Positions 13,468 through 20,467 of a stretch of 23,336 bases of DNA are shown here, one piece after another. Position 1 is the stretch's first letter; each line of letters opens with the position of its first letter. The notes below the pieces were generated by a model. The model was not told the origin of the DNA. It made no database searches and worked only from the letters and a program-made list of their open reading frames with translations. The translations under genes and the position numbers were made by a program. Origin of the DNA: JAKQHY01 sp034429475 (GTDB taxonomy: Bacteria > Chloroflexota > Anaerolineae > B4-G1 > SLSP01); NCBI GenBank assembly GCA_034429475.1, contig DAOUGD010000169.1:1-23336 (forward strand), given 5' to 3'.

Positions 13468-13548
13468 TCAATCGCTCCCAAACGCCCATAACTCCTTGTG
13501 GCTAAGGAGTTGTGCATTAAGGCGAGCTTGACTCTGAGCGGATACCAT
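13468..13548 (-). CDS. Candidate leuS leader peptide (26 codons)
   Basis: The ATG at 13548 follows GAGGA at 5-base spacing and about 22 bases of untranslated leader. The ORF encodes 26 residues with Leu at positions 10, 14, 15 and 20; Leu14-Leu15 are adjacent (CTC CTT) inside the apical hairpin of the leader fold. The last codons before TGA coincide with the antiterminator strand 13475-13484. Four Leu in 26 is only a modest enrichment; placement rather than number is the argument. An in-frame upstream ATG at 13560 would lengthen it by four residues. Confidence 0.5.
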   Translation of the reverse strand: MVSAQSQARLNAQLLSHKELWAFGSD

Positions 13549-13576
13549 TGTGTTCCTCATCACCTGAATTGAGTTC

Positions 13577-13604
13577 AGTATAGCACAGATAGGAATTTAG
13601 GCAA
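13577..13604 (-). promoter_or_regulatory. Sigma-70-type promoter of the leuS leader
   Basis: On the minus strand, TTGCCT (13604-13599), a 16-bp spacer and TATACT (13582-13577), with TGC before the -10 (extended -10). The predicted start is about 13570. It is back to back with the + strand cyclase promoter; the two -35 boxes are 36 bases apart. Confidence 0.7.
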
Positions 13605-13640
13605 TACCTTATCGCGGGATGCGGGAGAGCGGCGCCTTAT

Positions 13641-13668
13641 TTGTCCGTTTTATAACCTGTGTTACACT
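13641..13668 (+). promoter_or_regulatory. Promoter of the cyclase-CHAT operon
   Basis: TTGTCC at 13641-13646, a 16-bp spacer and TACACT at 13663-13668, preceded by TGT so that the -10 is of extended type. It lies about 50 bases before the cyclase ATG, and no other gene start is nearby on this strand. Confidence 0.55.
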
Positions 13669-13721
13669 AACAGGCGTCTTTATAGCGGATCGCAGAAAGG
13701 CTTGGATAAGCAGGAGGGATT

Positions 13722-15359
13722 ATGGGCGACCTTGAGCGGCAGTTGCAACTCAAACAAAGAGAATTGGACATCGTGTTAGCCATTGACCATGTGCGCGACA
13801 GTGTGTCGGGGCCGCTGGCGATGTTATCAGGCATTGTGAATGTTGTGGCGGAACAATTTCAGGCCGATTTATGTCTGTTGTATCTCATTGAACCGGAGAC
13901 GAAGGTATTGGAGTTGAAAGTCGTCAACGAACATAATAAAGGTTGGCTGCAACTTCATTCCGCGCTATTGGAGGATGTGGCGCAGAAAGCGATGGCTTTG
14001 GATGGTCTGACGGTCTGGCCTGCCCAAGATGTGCTGCCGTCAGAGGTGTTGGTCGAACTCCCGGCGAGTTTGCAGGTGGCGCTGATTCCTATTTTTATGG
14101 AGTGTCAGAATTTGCCGCTCGGCCTGTTGCTGCTGACGCGCGCGGCTGCGTCTTTTAGCGACGATGATTTGGCCTTGTTGGAGGTTGCCGAAAGCCAGAT
14201 TGATTCTGCGGTGATCCAGGCGTATACCTACCACGAGTTGGAGCAGCGCAACAAAGAGTTGGAGACGATTTATCAATTTGACCGCATCCGCGATCAGCAT
14301 TTGCCTTTTGATGAGATGTTGGACGTGGTGTTGCAAGAGTTGTGCAAGGTCATTCAGGCGGAAATGGGGTTCGTCATGCTGTACAATCCGCAGGGCGAGC
14401 GGCTGGAAATGCGCGCCATCACCCACGAGGACCTGCTGCGGGATACCCACTATTATCGCTTGATCAACCAGTTGGCGAACGAGGCGATGGAAAGCGGCGA
14501 ATTGGTGTGTAATCAAAATGCAACCAGGGCGCGCTGCGCCGTGATGTGCATCCCGCTGATTTTGCAGGATGAAATCATCGGGGTGTTTGGCGCGCTGCAC
14601 CGCGATCCGCAACGCGCGTTTACGTCGGATGACCGCCGGCTGTTGCGGGCTATCGTCAGCCAGATGGATACGGCGATTCTAGAGAGCATGGAGAAGCGCA
14701 ACTTGCGCCGGGTGTTGGGGCGTTCGCTCGATCCGCACATTCTTGAGGCGCTGCTGGCGCATCCCGACGAAGCCGTTCTGAAGGGTGAGCGTGAGACGTT
14801 AACGGTCCTCTACGCTGACCTGCGCGGTTCGACGGCGTTGGCGGAAAGCACCGATCCTGAGACGCTGGTGGAGTTTATGAATGCGTACCTGGGCGAAATG
14901 ACCGAGGTCGTCTTATCGTTCGAGGGCACGCTGGATAAGTTTGTGGGCGACGAGGTGATGGCCCTGTTCAACGCGCCGCTGTCCCAGCCGGATCACGCGC
15001 TGCGGGCCGTGCGGGTGGGGCTGGCGATGCAGGAGCGCTACATGCAATTGCTGGCGCGCTGGCGCGCGGAGCGTGGCATCGGCGCCGAAGGTATCGGCGT
15101 GGGCATGGCGACCGGCGAGGCCATCGTGGGTGAGATTGGCTGTGAGAAGCGTACGGACTACACGGTGATTGGCCGCCCCGCCAACCTGGGCGCGCGTATC
15201 TGCGCCGTCGCCAAGACCGGCCAGGTGCTGGTCAGTGAGGCGACGTATGAGCTGATCAAGGATAAAGTGGACGCCACGCCCGTGCCGGGGATGCAGTTCA
15301 AAGGGATCGGCCAGCCGGTGACGGTATACTTGATCAACCGCGTGCTGGAGGATGCGTGA
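13722..15359 (+). CDS. GAF-GAF class III adenylate/guanylate cyclase
   Basis: This 545-residue cytosolic protein has two GAF-type sensory domains (about 15-165 and 180-325, joined by a helical linker containing LEQRNKELETIYQFDRIRD) and a C-terminal class III cyclase domain (about 345-545). The key residues are all visible: metal-binding Asp366 (YADLRGST) and Asp410 (VGDE), adenine-selecting Lys406 and Asp479 (DYTVIG), and transition-state Asn488 and Arg492 (NLGAR). It should therefore be active and most likely makes cAMP. AGGAGGG precedes the ATG. The two GAF domains would bind a small ligand and regulate the output. The CHAT protease gene starts one base after its stop, which suggests a functional link. 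Class III cyclases also drive Pycsar defence, but the Lys/Asp pair points to an adenine rather than pyrimidine substrate. Confidence 0.9.
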   Translation: MGDLERQLQLKQRELDIVLAIDHVRDSVSGPLAMLSGIVNVVAEQFQADLCLLYLIEPETKVLELKVVNEHNKGWLQLHSALLEDVAQKAMALDGLTVWPAQDVLPSEVLVELPASLQVALIPIFMECQNLPLGLLLLTRAAASFSDDDLALLEVAESQIDSAVIQAYTYHELEQRNKELETIYQFDRIRDQHLPFDEMLDVVLQELCKVIQAEMGFVMLYNPQGERLEMRAITHEDLLRDTHYYRLINQLANEAMESGELVCNQNATRARCAVMCIPLILQDEIIGVFGALHRDPQRAFTSDDRRLLRAIVSQMDTAILESMEKRNLRRVLGRSLDPHILEALLAHPDEAVLKGERETLTVLYADLRGSTALAESTDPETLVEFMNAYLGEMTEVVLSFEGTLDKFVGDEVMALFNAPLSQPDHALRAVRVGLAMQERYMQLLARWRAERGIGAEGIGVGMATGEAIVGEIGCEKRTDYTVIGRPANLGARICAVAKTGQVLVSEATYELIKDKVDATPVPGMQFKGIGQPVTVYLINRVLEDA

Positions 15360-15360
15360 T

Positions 15361-16698
15361 ATGGGCCTGTCTCCTGATTATGATCGGGGATTGGCTGCGC
15401 TGAAAGCGGCTTTGCCTGGCGAACACCAGGCGGCTTTGCTGACTCTGGAAGATCGCCTCCAATCGAATCTGCGTAAAGAGAAACTGTTTGGTGGCACGGA
15501 GACGACCCGCGCTGACCGGTCGGTCATTATTTATGAGCTTAATGATCTGGCGCTGCGGGTTTTGGGTATTAGTTTCAATGATCTGTGCGCTGGACAGGTG
15601 GCGTCAAAACCTCCTTCTGATATTCCTCCGGCTGTAGAGACACAGGGTTTGCCTGTTGTCTCGCCGCAGGCGTTTGCTAACCTGGCAATCCGCCTGCTTC
15701 CTCGGCAGGAACAGGGCTATCCAGTTGATTTGATTTGGGAAGATGCCCGTGACGCCGGACAGCAATCCAGGCGCGGATATCTGACCTCTGACGTGGCTTC
15801 GTGGCAGTCGGCGGGACAGTGGGAACAGGACGGTAAGCGGTTGTTTGCCGCTTTGACGGAGGATCGGGAGGTGATGCGCGCCTGGGCGCAGGCTGCCGGG
15901 CAGGCGGCGCGGCGGCGGATTCAGCTTTGGATTGACGAACTTGCGCCGGAACTCCATGTTTTGCCGTGGGAATTACTTTATGATGACGTGTTATTGTCAG
16001 CCAATACCGATACACCCTTTTCGCGGATGATGCCGTCGGATGTGTCGTGGGGAGGCTTGTCCACGTCCTGGCCGTTGCGAATTTTGGTGGCGGCGGCGAA
16101 TCCGCGCGATCTGGCCGACAAGGAATTGGCGCCCTTGCCGTCGGATGCGGCGGCTGAATTACGACAGTTCAATGGTGAGAAACTGTACTTTGAAGTCTTG
16201 GAGCCTCCGGTGACGTTGGAGCGGCTGGAAGCTCGGTTGCGCGACGGGTATCAAGGAGTGCATATTTTTGCGCATGGTGTGTACAGTCAACAGAAAGCGC
16301 GGGCGGCGTTGTGGCTGGAAGATACTCAGGGCAATGGGCAGGCCGTGCAAGATAAGGACATTGGCGACGTGCTGCGGCGCTTGGGGCAGCCGCAGCGTCC
16401 TCGACTGGTGTTCCTGGCGGCGTGCCAGAGCGCAACTCGTTCTGCTGCTAACGCTTTTGTGGGATTGGGGCCGGTTCTAGGACGGGCAGGGGCGCCGGCC
16501 GTGATCGCAATGCAGGATAACGTCTCGCTCAACGCAGCGCGGACGTTGAGCCGCACTTTCTATAAACGGCTGGCAGCGCATGGCATCGTAGATTTGGCGC
16601 TGAACGAAGCGCGGGGAATGCTGGACACCCAAAACTCTCCAGAAGCCGCCGTGCCGGTGCTTTTTATGCGCTTGCGTGACGGGCGCCTCTGGCAGTGA
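15361..16698 (+). CDS. CHAT-domain (caspase-like) protease with EAD-like N-terminus
   Basis: This 445-residue protein has a C-terminal CHAT domain with the His-Cys dyad visible as HIFAHG (His305) and VFLAACQSA (Cys355), plus a typical GAPAVIAMQ strand near the end, so proteolytic activity is plausible. The N-terminal 75 residues (containing SVIIYELNDLALRVLGISF) resemble the effector-associated domains found on CHAT, TIR and NACHT proteins of multicellular bacteria, which recruit effectors by homotypic contacts; I cannot assign the subtype. The ATG at 15361 is chosen over that at 15352 because GGAGG at 15347-15351 is adjacent to the latter and 9 bases from the former. It follows the cyclase gene by 1 base and ends at a terminator, so the two form a closed operon. 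No cyclic-nucleotide-binding domain is visible. Confidence 0.85.
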   Translation: MGLSPDYDRGLAALKAALPGEHQAALLTLEDRLQSNLRKEKLFGGTETTRADRSVIIYELNDLALRVLGISFNDLCAGQVASKPPSDIPPAVETQGLPVVSPQAFANLAIRLLPRQEQGYPVDLIWEDARDAGQQSRRGYLTSDVASWQSAGQWEQDGKRLFAALTEDREVMRAWAQAAGQAARRRIQLWIDELAPELHVLPWELLYDDVLLSANTDTPFSRMMPSDVSWGGLSTSWPLRILVAAANPRDLADKELAPLPSDAAAELRQFNGEKLYFEVLEPPVTLERLEARLRDGYQGVHIFAHGVYSQQKARAALWLEDTQGNGQAVQDKDIGDVLRRLGQPQRPRLVFLAACQSATRSAANAFVGLGPVLGRAGAPAVIAMQDNVSLNAARTLSRTFYKRLAAHGIVDLALNEARGMLDTQNSPEAAVPVLFMRLRDGRLWQ

Positions 16699-16720
16699 AA
16701 CTCTTTTTCCCATAAAAAAC

Positions 16721-16747
16721 GCGGGCGCGACACTATGTCGCGCCCGC
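16721..16747. terminator. Bidirectional intrinsic terminator
   Basis: GCGGGCGCGACA (16721-16732) pairs perfectly with TGTCGCGCCCGC (16736-16747) around the loop CTA. On the plus strand ACTCTTTT follows, ending the cyclase-CHAT operon. On the minus strand G then T6 follows, ending the convergent phosphohexomutase gene. The 34 bases between it and that gene's stop hold a GCTGATCCGCTGACTCGCTC repeat fragment. Confidence 0.85.
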
Positions 16748-16781
16748 ACTCTTTTCGCTGATCCGCTGACTCGCTCTCTCG

Positions 16782-18209
16782 CTACTTCAGCCCTGCTAAC
16801 TCCAACCCGCCATCCAGCACTGCCGAGACGACGTCCGGGTTGGTCACTTCGCAGTACACACGGGCAATCGGCTCGGTGCCGGAGAAGCGGATGAGCACCC
16901 AGCCCAGGTCGCCGAGGACGTACTTGTAGCCGTCGGTGCGGTCAATGCGCGAGACCGGGAAGCCGCCGATGGCGGTAGGCTGCGCCGCATCCAGCCTGGC
17001 GCGGGCCTGCGGGCGCTTGGCCTCTGGGAAGCGGGTGTCAATGCGGTGGTAGTAGTACCGCTGGCCCACTTTAGCAAACAAATCCTCCACCAGTTGAGAA
17101 GGCCTTTTACCGGTGCGCATCATGAAGTCCAGGAAGTAGAGGTTGCCCAGAATTCCGTCGCGCTCCGGCACGTTGCCGCGGAAGGCGTAGCCGCCGCTCT
17201 CCTCGCCGCCGATGAGGGCGTTGGTCTCCAGGACTTTGGGGGCTACGTACTTGAAGCCGACGCCAGTTTCGTAGACCGGTACATTGTAGAGTTCCCCTAA
17301 TTTGTTGAGCATCGCGGTGGTGGAGATGGTTTTGACGATGGCGCCGCGCTCCCCGCGCACTTCGAGCAGGTAATAGGCCAGCAACCCATAGGCGCGCAAC
17401 TGGTCAATGTACTCCCCGTTTTCGTCGCCGATGCCCATGCGGTCAGCGTCGCCATCCATAATGAGCAGCACGTCCGCGCCCAGTTCCACGGTGCGGCGTA
17501 ACGCTACGTCAATGTTCGGGCGGATTGGCTCCGGACGTGACATTTCCGGGAAGAGCGGGTGGCGGGTGTTGTGGATTTCCCAGAGCGTGTTGTTCCCGCC
17601 GGCGAGCAGTTTGGGGAACCACCCGGCACCGTTGCCCCACATCGGTTCGACCAGGATTTTCAACCCGGCATTCTTCAGCTTGGCGAAGTCCACCAGATGA
17701 CCGAGGTGGGCGATGTAGGCCGGATTGGGATCCCAGCGGCGCACCAGTCCCTTGCTTTCAGCCTCGGCGATGGGCATCCGCTGGGTCTGGGCGGCGCTTT
17801 CTGGGATGTAGCTTTCAATTTCCTGTAGCCCGGCGGGATCAATTGCGCCGCCGTTGGGGTCGCGCACCTTGAAACCGTTGTCGGTGGGCGGATTGTGGCT
17901 GGCGGTGATGTTGATCGCGCCGCCGGCCTCGCGCTCCGTCACGCTGTAGCTGATAACGGGGGTGGGGCAGTTTTGCGCCGTCAACCACACGCCGACGCCG
18001 TTGCCGGCCAGCACCTCCGCCGCTGCCGCCGCGAAGTATTCCGACTGATAGCGCTGGTCGTGGCCGATAACCACGCCTTTGTCGGCCAGCGCGTGTTGCT
18101 TGAGATAATCCGCAAACGCCTGACTCACGCGCCGGACATTGGCGAAGGTGTAATCCTCCGCGATGTGGGCGCGCCAGCCATCGGTGCCAAATTTGATGTC
18201 GCTCGTCAT
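16782..18209 (-). CDS. Phosphoglucomutase/phosphomannomutase
   Basis: This 475-residue alpha-D-phosphohexomutase interconverts hexose 6- and 1-phosphates. All four family loops are visible: the phosphoserine loop TASHNP with Ser104, the metal loop DGDADR at 252-257, the sugar-binding loop GGEESGG at 334-340 and the phosphate loop RFSGTEP near the C-terminus. N-terminal KFGTDGWR is also typical. Whether glucose or mannose phosphate is preferred cannot be read from sequence. Proximity to GDP-mannose 4,6-dehydratase and the reductase makes a role in supplying mannose-1-phosphate attractive. AGGAGTGAG precedes the ATG by a few bases. The guanylyltransferase needed between mutase and dehydratase is not in the window. 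Confidence 0.92.
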   Translation of the reverse strand: MTSDIKFGTDGWRAHIAEDYTFANVRRVSQAFADYLKQHALADKGVVIGHDQRYQSEYFAAAAAEVLAGNGVGVWLTAQNCPTPVISYSVTEREAGGAINITASHNPPTDNGFKVRDPNGGAIDPAGLQEIESYIPESAAQTQRMPIAEAESKGLVRRWDPNPAYIAHLGHLVDFAKLKNAGLKILVEPMWGNGAGWFPKLLAGGNNTLWEIHNTRHPLFPEMSRPEPIRPNIDVALRRTVELGADVLLIMDGDADRMGIGDENGEYIDQLRAYGLLAYYLLEVRGERGAIVKTISTTAMLNKLGELYNVPVYETGVGFKYVAPKVLETNALIGGEESGGYAFRGNVPERDGILGNLYFLDFMMRTGKRPSQLVEDLFAKVGQRYYYHRIDTRFPEAKRPQARARLDAAQPTAIGGFPVSRIDRTDGYKYVLGDLGWVLIRFSGTEPIARVYCEVTNPDVVSAVLDGGLELAGLK

Positions 18210-18240
18210 ATCTCACTCCTTTTTTTGTTTTATGAGGGAA

Positions 18241-18320
18241 GTAAGGAGTAAGGAGTAAGGAGTAAGAGGAAATGAGTAGTCAATCCTGCTACTCATTACT
18301 CATTACTCATTACTCATTAC
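18241..18320. repeat. Heptamer tandem repeats between mutase and gmd
   Basis: GTAAGGA is repeated about 3.5 times (18241-18266) and ACTCATT about 4 times (18291-18320). AATGAGTAG (18271-18279) and CTACTCATT (18289-18297) form a 9-bp hairpin between the two arrays. The ACTCATT array overlaps the gmd stop codon at 18317-18319. The same heptamer occurs inside leuS at 12390-12521. Confidence 0.85.
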
Positions 18321-19291
18321 TTGATTTCGGCTTTTAACTCTTTCAAATCCGCATCCACCATCATTTCGATGAGTTCTTTGAAGCTGACCTGCGGTTCCCA
18401 TCCCAGGGCTTGACGCGCCTTGCTGGGGTCGGAGATGAGTAAATCCACTTCGGCCGGGCGCATGAAGCGGGGGTCTTGATAGACGTAGTCGCGCCAGTCG
18501 AGGCCTACATGCGCGAATGCCACTTCGCACAATTCTTGCACGGAATGGGTGGTGCCGGAGCCGACGACGTAGTCATCGGGTTGATCCTGCTGCAACATCA
18601 GCCACATCGCGCGAACGTAGTCGCCGGCGTAGCCCCAGTCGCGCTTGGAATCCAGATTGCCCAGGCCGATTTTGTCCGCCAGCCCCAACTTGATTTTGGC
18701 GACGTGGTGGGTGACTTTGCGGGTGACAAACTCCAGCCCGCGTCGGGGGCTTTCGTGGTTGAACAGGATGCCGGAACAGGTGAAGAGTTTGTAGGACTCC
18801 CGATAGTTCACGGTGATCCAATGCCCGTAGACCTTCGCTACCCCATAGGGTGAGCGGGGGTAGAAGGGCGTGGTCTCGCGCTGCGGCACTTCGCGCACCT
18901 TGCCGAACATTTCGCTGCTGCTGGCCTGGTAGAAGCGGATTTCCGGGTCTACGGTGCGGATCGCTTCCAACATTTTAGTAACGCCCAGGGCCGTCACTTC
19001 CCCGGTGAAGACCGGTTGCTGCCACGAGGCCGGTACGAAGGACTGCGCCGCCAGATTGTAGACTTCATGGGGTTTGTAGTCCCGCAGAGCGGTGATGAGC
19101 GAGCCTTGATCCAGCAAATCGCCGGAAATCAGCGTGATCTTGTCCTGAATGTGATGGATACGGGAAAACGTCACCGTGCTGGTGCGGCGTACCAGGCCGA
19201 TCACCTCGTACCCTTTTTCCAGCAGGAACTCCGCCAGATATGAGCCGTCCTGCCCGGTGATGCCGGTGATTAAAGCGCGACGGTTTGTCAT
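18317..19291 (-). CDS. gmd: GDP-mannose 4,6-dehydratase
   Basis: This 324-residue extended SDR enzyme converts GDP-D-mannose to GDP-4-keto-6-deoxy-D-mannose. The Rossmann glycine motif is GITGQDG (residues 10-16). The catalytic set is SSSEMFG at 124-130 with Tyr149 and Lys153 (SPYGVAK), and family-specific stretches LFNHESPRRG, KRDWGYAGDYVRAMW and RPAEVDLL are present. Length is near the usual 320-350. GGAGG lies about 11 bases before the ATG. It is transcribed in the same direction as the upstream reductase gene, 138 bases away, probably as one unit but with a repeat-rich gap. The TAA stop lies inside the heptamer repeat that follows, so the last codon was probably shaped by repeat insertion. 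Confidence 0.96.
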   Translation of the reverse strand: MTNRRALITGITGQDGSYLAEFLLEKGYEVIGLVRRTSTVTFSRIHHIQDKITLISGDLLDQGSLITALRDYKPHEVYNLAAQSFVPASWQQPVFTGEVTALGVTKMLEAIRTVDPEIRFYQASSSEMFGKVREVPQRETTPFYPRSPYGVAKVYGHWITVNYRESYKLFTCSGILFNHESPRRGLEFVTRKVTHHVAKIKLGLADKIGLGNLDSKRDWGYAGDYVRAMWLMLQQDQPDDYVVGSGTTHSVQELCEVAFAHVGLDWRDYVYQDPRFMRPAEVDLLISDPSKARQALGWEPQVSFKELIEMMVDADLKELKAEIK

Positions 19292-19365
19292 TATAATGAG
19301 CCTCCTTGTGTTCTATTAATCATTTTTTTATCGCTTCTTGTTGAGTAGATGATTTGAGTAGTTTT

Positions 19366-19422
19366 GCGGCTAAAGCCGCCGGAAACGAGGGAGTTCTCGT
19401 TGGCGGGCACGGCCCGCCAACG
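19366..19422. repeat. GC-rich palindromes in the rmd-gmd gap
   Basis: GCGGCT/AGCCGC (19366-19371 with 19374-19379) and a perfect 11-bp palindrome CGTTGGCGGGC/GCCCGCCAACG (19398-19408 with 19412-19422, loop ACG) lie just after the rmd stop on the minus strand. GAGTT/AACTC flanks the larger one imperfectly. No U-tract follows, so it is more likely an interspersed repeat or partial attenuator than a terminator. The rest of the 19292-19429 gap holds only the gmd ribosome-binding site. Confidence 0.7.
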
Positions 19423-19429
19423 AAAACTC

Positions 19430-20380
19430 TCATCCCTTTGTCTTAGTGCGCCACTCTTCTAACACATTCTGCACAGTCTGTTCAAACGGGATTTTCGGCT
19501 GCCAGCCGGTGTCCTGCTGTAACTTGGCGGCGCTGCCGTAGATGATCGGCACATCGGCAGGGCGGTAGCGTTCCGGGTCAATTTCGATGCGGATATCCAC
19601 GGTCGCCAGTGAGCACAACTGATCCACGAGGGATTGGATGGTACGCGGGACGCCAGAAGCAACGTTATAAACGTCGCCCGGCGCGCCGTGGAGCAGCGCC
19701 AGATGGTACGCGCGCACCACATCGCGCACATCGGTGAAGTCGCGGGCCGGCTCCAGATTGCCGACCCGCATCACCGGTTCTTGCTGCCCGACCTCGATCT
19801 CGGCGACCTGGCTGGCGAACGCGGGCAACACGAAGCGCGGCGACTGTCCCGGCCCGATGTGGTTAAAAGGCCGCATCCGAATGACCGGCAGTCCAAAGCT
19901 GATGAAATATTGATACCCCATCACATCCTGCGCCACTTTGCTGACGCTGTAGGGATTTTCCGGGCAGAGAGGCTGGTCTTCGGTGATGGGGAGAGAAGCC
20001 GCCGCGGCGCGACCGTACTCCTCACTGGAGCCGATGATGAGGATGCGCGGCTTCAAGGCCAGGGTCAGACAGGCTTCAAGCAGGTTGAGCTGTCCCCGGA
20101 TGTTATTTTCCAGGGTGTCCCAAGGGTCTTTGTAGGCGGTCGGCACGTGGGATTGCGCGGCCAGGTGGATGATGAAGTCCGGGCGGTAGGTTTCGAGGAT
20201 GCGAAAAGTGGCTTCCCGGTCACGCAGATCCAGGCTCAACAGATATTCGCGCGCATCGTTGGGAGGGGGCGGCACATCAGGATAAGCGGTACCAACAATG
20301 TCCCAATCGGTGTGGGTTAGCAGATAATCACGCAGGTGAGCGCCGACAAAACCGGTAGCGCCGGTGATTAAGATGCACAT
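19430..20380 (-). CDS. rmd: GDP-4-keto-6-deoxy-D-mannose reductase
   Basis: This 316-residue extended SDR enzyme reduces the product of the neighbouring dehydratase to GDP-D-rhamnose. Motifs are the NAD(P)-binding GATGFVG at residues 7-13, SSEEYG (118-123), and Tyr144/Lys148 (NPYSVSK); RPFNHIGPGQSPRFV matches the RMD subgroup rather than GDP-fucose synthases. The ATG at 20380 is preferred over an in-frame TTG at 20416 because AAGGAG lies 6 bases upstream and the Rossmann motif then begins at the usual position. A clear promoter sits about 50 bases upstream. With gmd it makes a two-step GDP-deoxyhexose branch for cell-surface glycans. Related 4-ketoreductase activities (for example 6-deoxytalose) remain possible. 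Confidence 0.85.
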   Translation of the reverse strand: MCILITGATGFVGAHLRDYLLTHTDWDIVGTAYPDVPPPPNDAREYLLSLDLRDREATFRILETYRPDFIIHLAAQSHVPTAYKDPWDTLENNIRGQLNLLEACLTLALKPRILIIGSSEEYGRAAAASLPITEDQPLCPENPYSVSKVAQDVMGYQYFISFGLPVIRMRPFNHIGPGQSPRFVLPAFASQVAEIEVGQQEPVMRVGNLEPARDFTDVRDVVRAYHLALLHGAPGDVYNVASGVPRTIQSLVDQLCSLATVDIRIEIDPERYRPADVPIIYGSAAKLQQDTGWQPKIPFEQTVQNVLEEWRTKTKG

Positions 20381-20432
20381 TCGCGGCTCCTTACTAAGTG
20401 GGATTGCAGTTGGCAATCATTCATTTGCCTTC

Positions 20433-20460
20433 ATTATACGAGGCAAGGGGGGAATGGCAA
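20433..20460 (-). promoter_or_regulatory. Sigma-70-type promoter of the rmd-gmd unit
   Basis: On the minus strand, TTGCCA (20460-20455), a 16-bp spacer and a perfect TATAAT (20438-20433). It lies seven bases downstream of the stop of the upstream lipoprotein gene and about 50 bases before the rmd start. It has the same -35 type and spacer length as the leuS leader promoter. Confidence 0.75.
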
Positions 20461-20467
20461 ATGTCTC

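Larger units (their letters stand above)
13404..13570 (-). promoter_or_regulatory. Candidate leucine-responsive transcription attenuator of leuS
   Basis: Transcript segments behave as a classical attenuator. Region 1 is the leader ORF with Leu codons. Region 2, CGTTTGGGAG (minus strand 13484-13475), pairs perfectly over 10 bp with region 3, CTCCCAAACG (13431-13422). Region 3 overlaps the 5' arm and loop of the terminator (13437-13413). Alternatively, region 2 pairs back with upstream leader sequence: CGCTCA/TGAGCG, GTCAA/TTGAC and GCTC/GAGC, capped by an 8-bp AACTCCTT/AAGGAGTT hairpin at 13490-13511. A ribosome stalled on the CTC-CTT codons leaves region 2 free to form the antiterminator; one reaching the TGA covers region 2 and lets the terminator form. 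Seen directly: the pairings. Inferred: the regulation. Confidence 0.6.

Noticed and set aside
13404..13570. Signal recognition particle RNA, T-box or 6S RNA in the leuS leader
   Set aside because: No GGAAG/GCAG SRP tetraloop region and no AGGGUGGNACCGCG T-box sequence. A 6S-like rod is possible, but the leader ORF, terminator and antiterminator fit attenuation better.
13722..16698. A full Pycsar or CBASS defence assignment for the cyclase-CHAT pair
   Set aside because: Cyclase specificity residues indicate an adenine substrate, and no nucleotide-binding or membrane effector domain is seen, so only a looser signal-effector link is proposed.
18241..18320. CRISPR-like array
   Set aside because: Units are 7 bases with no spacers, and there are no cas genes; they are simple tandem repeats.
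20381..20416. TTG-initiated extension of the reductase gene
   Set aside because: It would place 12 extra residues before the Rossmann motif and overlap the AAGGAG that serves the ATG at 20380.
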